Shown: piece by piece, positions 57,376 to 64,000 of the stretch
Layout: the number at the start of each line of letters is the position of its first letter
Position numbering within the stretch: position 1 is the first letter of the stretch
Source: SFLA01 sp045595165
Lineage (GTDB): Bacteria > Bacillota > Clostridia > Oscillospirales > CAG-382
Reading direction: 5' to 3'
Assembly: GCA_045595165.1 (NCBI GenBank)
Contig: JAZNZY010000003.1
Location: forward strand, 1-64,000
Length of the DNA: 64,000 nucleotides
The notes under the pieces: generated by a model
The model's database searches: none
What the model was told of the DNA's origin: nothing
The model's input: only the letters and a program-made list of their open reading frames with translations
Translations under genes and position numbers: made by a program

Positions 57376-57831
57376 TTATTCTATTATTTCATAGCCCTGC
57401 TTTACATAGTGTTTATCCGAAAACTGCTCGTACAGACTTTGTATGCTTTCAAACTCAACGGTAAGGTTAAGCACGCAGACCATACACGCACTCTCGTCGT
57501 TATCCACAAGGCTGTACAATTCCTTTACGGAATCAGCGTTATAATAATTCATAGCGTAGTCATGCTCACTTAAATTACCGTAGAATTCGTAGGTGTATTC
57601 TTTTATAACACCGTCTTCGGTAACGTAAACCAGATACACGTCGCAATCCAGCGCTCGGTTATACGGTTTTTTGACTACCAGCTTTTGCTCATCGGACATT
57701 CCCATTTCTTGCACGTACGCATCCATCGCTTCGTCATCACGAAGGATCTTGCTTCTGCCATCGTCTGCGATACAGGATGGCAGCACAAGGAAAATCACGA
57801 TAAGCGCAATAATAAACGCTCTGTACTTCAT
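57376..57831 (-). CDS. Small lipoprotein, unknown function
   Basis: A 151-residue protein with signal peptide and lipobox LPSC (Cys about residue 20), then an acidic domain (DDEAMDAYVQEMGMSDEQKL, LSEHDYAMNYYNADSVKELY). It begins 3 nt after the asd stop codon without a visible RBS, so translation probably depends on asd. Function unknown. Confidence 0.75.
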   Translation of the reverse strand: MKYRAFIIALIVIFLVLPSCIADDGRSKILRDDEAMDAYVQEMGMSDEQKLVVKKPYNRALDCDVYLVYVTEDGVIKEYTYEFYGNLSEHDYAMNYYNADSVKELYSLVDNDESACMVCVLNLTVEFESIQSLYEQFSDKHYVKQGYEIIE

Positions 57832-57834
57832 AGT

Positions 57835-58908
57835 TTAATCAAGAAGTCCCTTTGCATAAAGGAATTCTGCGGTAAGCAATCCGCCGCCTGCGGCACCGCG
57901 GAGTGTGTTGTGGGAAAGGCATACGAACTTGTAATCGAATATGCTGTCCTTGCGGAGTCTGCCTACGCAAATACCCATACCGCCCTCGGTATCACGGTCA
58001 ACGCCGGTCTGGGGACGGTTATCCTCTTCAAAATAGGTTATAAACTGCTTGGGCGCGGAGGGAAGACCAAGTTTTTGGGGCTCGCCTTCAAAATTCTTCC
58101 AAGCGTCAAGCATTTCCTGCTCTGTGGGAGGATTTGTAAACTTTACGGAAACGGTTGCAAGGTGTCCGTCGGAAACGGGCACGCGAACGCACTGAGCGGA
58201 GATAACGGGCTTCTCTGCGTTAACGATAACGCCGTTTTCTACCTTACCCCAGATCTTGAGAGGCTCTTTTTCGCTTTTTTCTTCTTCGCCGCCGATATAA
58301 GGAATAATGTTATCCAATATACCCTCAAAGCTTTCCAGAGTTTTTCCTGCGCCGGAAACTGCCTGATAGGTGCTTACGTTGATATATTCGATACCGCGAT
58401 CCATAAGGGGAGTAAGGGCGGGAACGTAGGTCTGGATAGAGCAGTTGGGCTTAACTGCGATAAATCCGCGCTTTGTGCCCAAACGCTTTTTCTGTGCTTC
58501 GATTACCTCGGTATGATGAGGGTTGAGCTCGGGAATAAACATAGGAACGTCGGCAACACCGCGGTTTGCGGAGTTGTTGGAAACTACGATGATCTCTGCC
58601 TTTGCATAGGTTTCCTCGAGATTTTTCGTGTATGCTTTATCCATATCGATAGCGCAGAATACGAAATCGCACTTTTCCTTTATGGTTTCTATATCCTCGG
58701 AATCTACTATTTTCATATCCTTAACGTATTCGGGCATGGGAAGGGGAACGCGCCATCTGTTGCCTACAGCTTCGGTATAGGTCTTTCCTGCGCTTCTTGC
58801 AGATGCGGCAAGACAGGTAACGTCAAAATAAGGGTGGTTTTCAAGTAAGGTAATAAAGCGCTGACCTACCATACCGGTTGCGCCTACAATACCGGCTCTT
58901 TTTTTCAT
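57835..58908 (-). CDS. asd: Aspartate-semialdehyde dehydrogenase
   Basis: A 357-residue NADPH-dependent enzyme that makes aspartate semialdehyde for lysine, threonine and methionine (and dipicolinate for spores). GATGMVGQRFITLL at the N-terminus binds NADP; the catalytic Cys is in KPNCSIQTYVPAL (about residues 150-162), with His in VPVSDGHLATV. It follows the archaeal/fungal-type ASADH pattern rather than the E. coli type, which is common in Clostridia. AAAGGA precedes the ATG. Confidence 0.93.
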   Translation of the reverse strand: MKKRAGIVGATGMVGQRFITLLENHPYFDVTCLAASARSAGKTYTEAVGNRWRVPLPMPEYVKDMKIVDSEDIETIKEKCDFVFCAIDMDKAYTKNLEETYAKAEIIVVSNNSANRGVADVPMFIPELNPHHTEVIEAQKKRLGTKRGFIAVKPNCSIQTYVPALTPLMDRGIEYINVSTYQAVSGAGKTLESFEGILDNIIPYIGGEEEKSEKEPLKIWGKVENGVIVNAEKPVISAQCVRVPVSDGHLATVSVKFTNPPTEQEMLDAWKNFEGEPQKLGLPSAPKQFITYFEEDNRPQTGVDRDTEGGMGICVGRLRKDSIFDYKFVCLSHNTLRGAAGGGLLTAEFLYAKGLLD

Positions 58909-58926
58909 AATGTTGGTTTTCCTTTG

Positions 58927-59400
58927 CTAAATAAGATCTTTATATACACCGGGAACGCTGTTTTCTATAACTGTCGCTCCACAGCACTTTTCATAAAAAT
59001 GTACGGGTCCCGCAGAACCTATAATTGCGTATCCGTATCCTTCTTCCCGCATAGCCTCAAGGCATTTAAGAAGCAATGCTTTGCCCAGACCTTTTCCGCG
59101 GTAATCGGGATGTACGCCGGTAGGACCGAAGAAATCTCTGCAGGTACAATCGTAGCCTGCGAAGCCTATTACGCGCTTTTCTTTATTATCATATGCGATA
59201 AAGCAGGAAACGGGGAAGCGGGTGAACGCGGTGCTTATTTCATCTGCCCAGCCTGTTCCGAAATTTTCGACTATAAATTCACGGATAGGCGTCTGATTAG
59301 GTGTCATAGGGCGGATAATACGAATATCCTGCTCTTCTATGGATTTATACAGCTCTGTGCTGTCGGGAAGCTCATAAAGCTTGACGAGCATATCGGGCAT
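58927..59400 (-). CDS. GNAT family N-acetyltransferase
   Basis: A 157-residue acetyltransferase, single GNAT domain. The acetyl-CoA loop VHPDYRGKGLGKALLLKCLEAM (about residues 92-113) is canonical (R/Q-x-x-G-x-G/A), followed by GPVHFYEKCCG. The substrate is unknown. It lies 18 nt upstream of asd on the minus strand. Confidence 0.87.
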   Translation of the reverse strand: MPDMLVKLYELPDSTELYKSIEEQDIRIIRPMTPNQTPIREFIVENFGTGWADEISTAFTRFPVSCFIAYDNKEKRVIGFAGYDCTCRDFFGPTGVHPDYRGKGLGKALLLKCLEAMREEGYGYAIIGSAGPVHFYEKCCGATVIENSVPGVYKDLI

Positions 59401-59431
59401 AATGCATTTTCTCCTTTTTATGTTGTATTTT

Positions 59432-59459
59432 GGGGACGGATTTTACATATTCCGTCCCC
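59432..59459 (+). other. Hairpin with plus-strand T tract between the LRR and GNAT genes
   Basis: GGGGACGGA with TCCGTCCCC, followed on the plus strand by ATTTTTG. Neighbouring genes run on the minus strand, where no T tract follows, so a terminator role there is doubtful. Confidence 0.5.
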
Positions 59460-59474
59460 ATTTTTGTATTTGTT

Positions 59475-61196
59475 TTATTTGGAAGCTTCGTCGGAAACGT
59501 CCGCAGAGGTGTCTTCTTTGGAGGTTTCGTCCTTGGAAGTTTCGTTCTTATCGGTCTTGTCCTTGGAGTTGTTGTCCTTGGTTATGGTAGCCTTGGTATA
59601 TGCATCCAGAGCCTTCCAATCGGTGATCATATTATCCTTAAAGTTAAGGGTCTTTATCTTTTCCACATCAAAAGCGCCCTTAAGATCGGTAAGATCATTG
59701 ATCATATTATCGGAAAGGTTAAGAGAAGTAAGCTCCTTCTTATTCTTAAGACCGCTTACGTCCTGGATCTTATTAGCGGAAAGATCGATAGTGGTAAGCT
59801 TGGAAAGCTTTTCAAGAGCAGCAGTGCTGGTAACGCCGCTGTTGTTGAGAGTAAGAGCAGTGAGCTTTGTAAGACCTGCAAGAGGAGTGATATCCTTAAT
59901 GCCGGTGTAGCTTATGGTAAGAGTTTCAAGCTCGGTCATATCCTTAAGAGCTTCGAGGCTTACAAGCTGGTTTGCGGGCTTCTTATCGGTAAAGGTAAGG
60001 CCCAGACCGGTAAGCTTGGTCATTCCTGCGATAGGAGTGAGGTCCACGATGGTGTTGTTGCCGGAAAGATCAAGAGTTTCAACAGTGGTGAGATCCTTAA
60101 GACCGTCGAGAGCAGCAAGCTTGTTATCGGAAAGATTAAGGGTTTCAAGAACGGGTGCGGTAACTGCGATCTCTGCGATCTCGTTTCCGTCCGCATAGAG
60201 AGATTTAAGGTTGTTAAGATTCAGTTCCAGCTTCTTAAGCTTATTGGAAGAAAGGGAAAGGTTTGTAAGCTTGGAATCTGCCTTGAAGGAGGGGATGGAC
60301 TCAAGCTTATTGGAGGAAACTTCGAGAGTTTCGAGCTTTTCAAGCTTTTCTACGCCTGCAACGGAGGTAAGGGAGTTGCTGCCAAGGTAAAGAGCGATAA
60401 GCTCGGATGCCTTTTCAACGCCCTCAACAGAGGTCAGCTTGCAGGAAGAAGCGTCAAGTGCAACGAGCTTGGGGAAGTTCTCAATACCCTCAAGGTTTGC
60501 AACGTGAGAATATGCTACGCCCAGGTACTCAAGATTTGTGAGTGCGGAAATGTCCTTAAGAGAGGTAAGATCATCGGGAACGATAGCATTGTAGATGGCA
60601 GAAGCGGAAACAGAGGATGAGGTTCCGAGAAGCTGTGCATACATACTTGCCATATAAACGTTGTAGTTTATATCGTAAGCGGTGCTGCTGTCAATTACGG
60701 AAAGCACGCGGAGATTGGTGAACTTAACTATATCTGCTATAGTGGAAGGAGTAGCGTAAACCTGAACGGTGTCAAATTTGGGTCCTTCGTCCTCGGAGGT
60801 ATCGGAAGTTTCTGCGGATTCTTCCTTTTCTTCTTCCTCTTCCTTCTCTTCGTTCATAGTGCGGGTGTTTTCAATGATGTAATCAGCGTAATCTGCATAA
60901 CCCAGAGTTACGTAAGGAATGGTAACAGCCTGGTAACCGGTGCTTGCGTCACAGGATACGTAGCAGGAAACTACCATAACTTCGAATTTTTCGATATCGT
61001 CTTCGCCAAGGAAGCGGGCAGTCTTATCAAGTCCGTCAGCAAGTGCGGAAGCGAAGGCCTGATCTTCGAAATAGGGGGATACGGAAAGGAATTTGTCAAT
61101 GGCGATCCAAGCGATCATCGCTACAAGGATCACCGCCAGAGAAACTGCGATGATTGATGTAAGTTTCTTTTCGTTTTTCTTAAGAAAATTGCTCAT
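59475..61196 (-). CDS. Membrane-anchored leucine-rich-repeat protein
   Basis: A 573-residue protein. A TM helix at residues 14-34 serves as anchor with the rest outside; an N-terminal domain (about 35-185) has an acidic EEEKEEEEEKEESAE-like run. Then come about sixteen 22-residue internalin-type LRRs (LxxLxxLxLSxNxIxDIxxL; for example LTTIDLSANKIQDVSGL), followed by an acidic Lys/Asp/Thr/Ser tail. It may bind a surface ligand. It is separated by 50 nt from the next upstream gene. Confidence 0.85.
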   Translation of the reverse strand: MSNFLKKNEKKLTSIIAVSLAVILVAMIAWIAIDKFLSVSPYFEDQAFASALADGLDKTARFLGEDDIEKFEVMVVSCYVSCDASTGYQAVTIPYVTLGYADYADYIIENTRTMNEEKEEEEEKEESAETSDTSEDEGPKFDTVQVYATPSTIADIVKFTNLRVLSVIDSSTAYDINYNVYMASMYAQLLGTSSSVSASAIYNAIVPDDLTSLKDISALTNLEYLGVAYSHVANLEGIENFPKLVALDASSCKLTSVEGVEKASELIALYLGSNSLTSVAGVEKLEKLETLEVSSNKLESIPSFKADSKLTNLSLSSNKLKKLELNLNNLKSLYADGNEIAEIAVTAPVLETLNLSDNKLAALDGLKDLTTVETLDLSGNNTIVDLTPIAGMTKLTGLGLTFTDKKPANQLVSLEALKDMTELETLTISYTGIKDITPLAGLTKLTALTLNNSGVTSTAALEKLSKLTTIDLSANKIQDVSGLKNKKELTSLNLSDNMINDLTDLKGAFDVEKIKTLNFKDNMITDWKALDAYTKATITKDNNSKDKTDKNETSKDETSKEDTSADVSDEASK

Positions 61197-61246
61197 TTTA
61201 ATTTGGGCTCCTTTTGGGATTTTTTTATAAAAGTAAAAATTATAAC

Positions 61247-62002
61247 CTAATCTTTGTACGCAAACAGCTCGTTAAACAGCTCTACATTTGCCTTGTATTC
61301 CTCTTCGGTTCTGCCGAACAGCAATTCACCGGCTTCGCTGTTGGGGAAACGGCGTATGCATACTATAATATCTTCCGGCATCGTATTAAACCCGGGAAGG
61401 GAATATATGTCCAGATCCTTAAGGTATACGGAATATTCATCTCTGGGGTTTTCGGGCATATTATCTTCCTCCAGCACGGTGTCCAAAGGTGCTATTACCT
61501 TCATAGACAATGCCAGATCGTAATAATATTCCTCCATAAGATAAATTACCGAATCTCCTATGGTAACTGCCATATTAAACTGCTCTTTCGTATCGGAATC
61601 AAGGTCGGCATTTACAACCACTCTTGAATATTCTACGTCTGCAGAAGGATCGGCGAGTATTATCTCCCCATCGGAAACGTAATCGTCTTCGCCCAATATG
61701 GGATAATTCTCATATCTCGTTTCTGCGGCGATGCTTTGTACGGATACTATTCTTTCTCCGTCCCCGTTGGCATCGGGTATCATATCCTGCAGCGAGCCTT
61801 GCAACAGATCCTGAACGGATATGGAAAGCTTTAAAGGACCGACGTAGAGAATGTTAACGTCGGGCTCGTCGTTTCTCGAGCAGGATACTACTGCAAAGAT
61901 CACCAAAGCGATAATAAGAGCAATAGATATTATCATCCATTTGTGGGACCACCAAAGGTGCTCCAGCCACAAACGGGCTTCACTTTTTCTTTTTTCTTCC
62001 AT
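61247..62002 (-). CDS. Single-TM anchored extracytoplasmic protein
   Basis: A 251-residue protein with a TM helix (about residues 24-43, MIISIALIIALVIFAVVSCS; a cysteine follows) and an exposed acidic domain. The exterior has alternating strands (VNILYVGPLKLSISVQDLLQG, DSVIYLMEEYYYDLALSMK) reminiscent of a small periplasmic-type sensor, without recognised motif. It starts 3 nt after lysS. Function unknown. Confidence 0.75.
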   Translation of the reverse strand: MEEKRKSEARLWLEHLWWSHKWMIISIALIIALVIFAVVSCSRNDEPDVNILYVGPLKLSISVQDLLQGSLQDMIPDANGDGERIVSVQSIAAETRYENYPILGEDDYVSDGEIILADPSADVEYSRVVVNADLDSDTKEQFNMAVTIGDSVIYLMEEYYYDLALSMKVIAPLDTVLEEDNMPENPRDEYSVYLKDLDIYSLPGFNTMPEDIIVCIRRFPNSEAGELLFGRTEEEYKANVELFNELFAYKD

Positions 62003-62005
62003 AAT

Positions 62006-63511
62006 TTATTTACTTTCGGGCTTCATGGTGGGGAAGAAGAGAACGTCGCGTATAGCGGGGCTGTCTGTAAGCAGCATTACCAAACGGTCTATTCCGTAGC
62101 CGATACCGCCCGTGGGAGGCATACCCAGCTCAAGGGCATAAAGGAAATCCTCGTCGGTGGTGTTGGCTTCTTCGTCACCCTGTGCCAGCAAGGCTTCCTG
62201 CGCCTTAAAGCGTTCGCGCTGGTCGATGGGATCGTTAAGCTCGGAATATGCGTTGCACATTTCCCAACCGTTCATAAACATTTCAAAACGTTCAACGTAT
62301 TCGGGATTACCGGGCTTTTTCTTGGTAAGAGGGGATATCTCAATGGGATGATCCATAACGAAGGTAGGCTGAATAAGATGCTCTTCAACGAATTCTTCAA
62401 AGAAGAGATTGAGTATATCGCCCTTCATGTGGCGATCCTCGTATTCAACGTGATGCTCCTTGGCAACCGCGCGCGCCTGCTCAAGGGTGGTTATTTCGTT
62501 AAAATCAACGCCGGAGTACTTCTTTACAGCGTCAACCATAGTGATGCGCTCAAAGGGCTTGCCCAGATCCATTTCCACACCGTTGTATGTAATGGTGGTA
62601 GTGCCGAGAACCTCCTGCGCTACGTGACGGAACATGTTTTCCGTAAGATCCATCATACCGTTGTAATCGGTATACGCCTGATAAAGCTCCATAAGAGTGA
62701 ATTCGGGATTGTGTCTGGTATCAAGACCCTCGTTACGGAAAACTCTTCCGATCTCGTAAACCTTCTCCAAACCGCCGACAATAAGGCGCTTCAAGTAAAG
62801 CTCAAGAGATATTCTCAGCTTGATGTCAAGATCCAGTGCGTTAAAGTGGGTCTGGAAAGGTCTTGCAGCCGCGCCGCCCGCATTGGAAACCAGCATAGGC
62901 GTTTCAACTTCCATAAAGCCCTGACTGTCAAGATATTTCCGGATGGAGCTTATGATCCTGGAACGGTTGATAAAGGTCTGCTTTACCTCGCTGTTCATTA
63001 TAAGGTCAACGTAACGCTGACGGTAACGCATATCGGTATTGGTAAGACCATGGTACTTCTCGGGAAGTATCTGCAAGCTCTTGGAAAGCAGGGTAACCTT
63101 GGAAGCGTGAATGGATATTTCACCGGTCTTGGTAAGGAACACTTCGCCTTCGATACCCACGAGATCGCCGATATCCAGCTTTTTAAACGCTTTGTACTCT
63201 TCTTCGCCGATACTGTCCCTTGCTACGTAGGACTGAATGCTTCCCTTAAGGTCCTGAACGTTACAGAAGGAAGCCTTTCCCATAACACGCTTGGACATAA
63301 GTCTTCCTGCGATAGAAACGGTCTTGCCCTCCATATTTTCAAAATCAGCCTTGATATCTGCGCTGTGATGTGTCTGGTTATATTTGGTTATTTCAAAAGG
63401 ATCGTTACCGCTTTCCTGCAGTTCGGCAAGCTTTTCACGGCGTACACGGATAAGCTCGTTTACGTTTACCGTGTTTTCTCCGCCTTGTGCCTTTATGTTT
63501 TCGTTTTCCAT
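62006..63511 (-). CDS. lysS: Lysyl-tRNA synthetase, class II
   Basis: A 501-residue enzyme charging tRNA-Lys. The N-terminal OB fold (about residues 58-165, SIAGRLMSKRVMGKASFCNVQD) is followed by the class II core: motif 1 ...RSRIISSIRKYLDSQGFMEVETPML, motif 2 FRNEGLDTRHNPEFTLMELYQAY-type (both abridged) and motif 3 GIGYGIDRLVMLL. No unusual insertions. TAGGTGG precedes the ATG. It lies 8 nt downstream of greA, the standard clostridial pair. Confidence 0.96.
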   Translation of the reverse strand: MENENIKAQGGENTVNVNELIRVRREKLAELQESGNDPFEITKYNQTHHSADIKADFENMEGKTVSIAGRLMSKRVMGKASFCNVQDLKGSIQSYVARDSIGEEEYKAFKKLDIGDLVGIEGEVFLTKTGEISIHASKVTLLSKSLQILPEKYHGLTNTDMRYRQRYVDLIMNSEVKQTFINRSRIISSIRKYLDSQGFMEVETPMLVSNAGGAAARPFQTHFNALDLDIKLRISLELYLKRLIVGGLEKVYEIGRVFRNEGLDTRHNPEFTLMELYQAYTDYNGMMDLTENMFRHVAQEVLGTTTITYNGVEMDLGKPFERITMVDAVKKYSGVDFNEITTLEQARAVAKEHHVEYEDRHMKGDILNLFFEEFVEEHLIQPTFVMDHPIEISPLTKKKPGNPEYVERFEMFMNGWEMCNAYSELNDPIDQRERFKAQEALLAQGDEEANTTDEDFLYALELGMPPTGGIGYGIDRLVMLLTDSPAIRDVLFFPTMKPESK

Positions 63512-63519
63512 AGATCCAC

Positions 63520-63993
63520 CTACTTGGAAATAGAGATTACGGTGTACTTAACTATACCGCCGGGGGTTTCTACGTTGATGGAATCACCTACGCGCTGTCC
63601 CAACAGAGCCTTGCCGAGAGGACAGTCATCGGATATTTTTCCTTCGATAGGATCGGATTCGGTAGCGCCGACAATGCGGTATTCCTCATCTTGCTCGGTA
63701 GCGATGTTGTATATTTTAACCGTGTTACCTACGCTTACCTTATCAGTTTTGATATCCTTGTCATCAAGGATGGTGGCATTTTCCAGAGTTACCTCCAGCA
63801 TTGCGATACGGCTTTCGATTTCAGCCTGCTCGTTTTTAGCCTCGTCGTATTCGCTGTTTTCAGAAAGGTCGCCGAAGGAGCGTGCTTTCTGAATAGCCAT
63901 TGCAACCTCTTTACGCTTTACTGTTTTAAGGTGCTCAAGCTCGTTTTCAAGCTTCTGGTATCCTTCCTTGGATACAAAAATCTGCTTTGCCAT
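63520..63993 (-). CDS. greA: Transcription elongation factor GreA
   Basis: A 157-residue protein complete within the window. The N-terminal coiled coil has acidic tip residues (NSEYDEAKNEQAEIE, about residues 46-60) that reactivate backtracked RNA polymerase; the C-terminal FKBP-like domain ends with SPLGKALLG- and GDSINVETPGG-type sequence. Only 7 nt of upstream sequence remain, so the promoter cannot be seen. Confidence 0.96.
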   Translation of the reverse strand: MAKQIFVSKEGYQKLENELEHLKTVKRKEVAMAIQKARSFGDLSENSEYDEAKNEQAEIESRIAMLEVTLENATILDDKDIKTDKVSVGNTVKIYNIATEQDEEYRIVGATESDPIEGKISDDCPLGKALLGQRVGDSINVETPGGIVKYTVISISK

Positions 63994-64000
63994 TTTGTTA

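Noticed and set aside
57685..58848. A 387-codon open frame antisense to asd
   Set aside because: It covers asd and the lipoprotein exactly and shows no domain or RBS.
61943..63892. A 649-codon open frame on the plus strand, antisense to lysS and greA
   Set aside because: It mirrors the codon pattern of lysS on the other strand, spans two real genes and has no RBS or recognisable domain.

Overview
The window looks like chromosome from an anaerobic, spore-forming member of the class Clostridia (Bacillota), probably a gut or plant-fibre-degrading lineage that I cannot name. The evidence is an NADH/NADP-coupled [FeFe]-hydrogenase gene set (hndA, hndB, the start of hndC), the complete spoIIAA-spoIIAB-sigF operon, yqfC-yqfD plus a YlbJ-like sporulation membrane protein, several glycoside hydrolases and esterases, a dockerin-bearing amidase, strong AGGAGG ribosome binding sites, A/T-rich sigma-A promoters and frequent TTG starts. 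I see no transposase, integrase, phage gene, CRISPR array or rRNA. Most of the window is vertically inherited-looking core genome with small accessory stretches.

Layout. 1-3 kb: minus-strand hydrogenase operon running off the left edge. 3-6 kb: divergent GH13 glucosidase and Gfo/Idh oxidoreductase. 6-11 kb: minus-strand secreted proteins (repeat lipoprotein, amidase with dockerin, SGNH lipoprotein). 11-19 kb: small regulators, ribonuclease PH, a LytTR-DUF3021 pair, GNAT, SGNH esterase, AEC transporter, small lipoproteins and an ADP-ribosylglycohydrolase, then a remarkable branched palindrome and tRNA-Gln. 19.5-24 kb: GH127-type arabinofuranosidase, a methyltransferase and a surface protein. 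24-29 kb: trmL-mnmE-mnmG-rsmG-nudix RNA-modification operon, divergent from secA (29-36 kb: secA, two membrane proteins, asnB). 36-37 kb: sigma-F operon. 37.6-41 kb: a secreted M23 peptidase gene broken by an in-frame amber codon, and a lipoprotein. 41-47 kb: serC-serA-polA-rsmI-cyclophilin on the minus strand. 47-52 kb: CE2-like esterase, P-type calcium ATPase and sodium:alanine symporter. 52-57 kb: short-chain dehydrogenase, PepV dipeptidase and sporulation genes. 57-64 kb: minus-strand lipoprotein, asd, GNAT, leucine-rich-repeat protein, membrane-anchored protein, lysS and greA.

The least expected content is non-coding. A family of short imperfect palindromes (at least five sites, two of them with a longer form carrying an inner palindrome) always has its CCCCGA end next to the A/T tract of an intrinsic terminator. 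A 166-bp element at 19106-19271 folds as nested inverted repeats with small hairpins on both arms. Other points worth checking are the amber codon in the M23 gene, a LytTR-type direct repeat upstream of the lytTR promoter, a hairpin that displays a perfect Shine-Dalgarno sequence in its loop upstream of the M23 gene, and an inverted repeat just downstream of the hydrogenase promoter.
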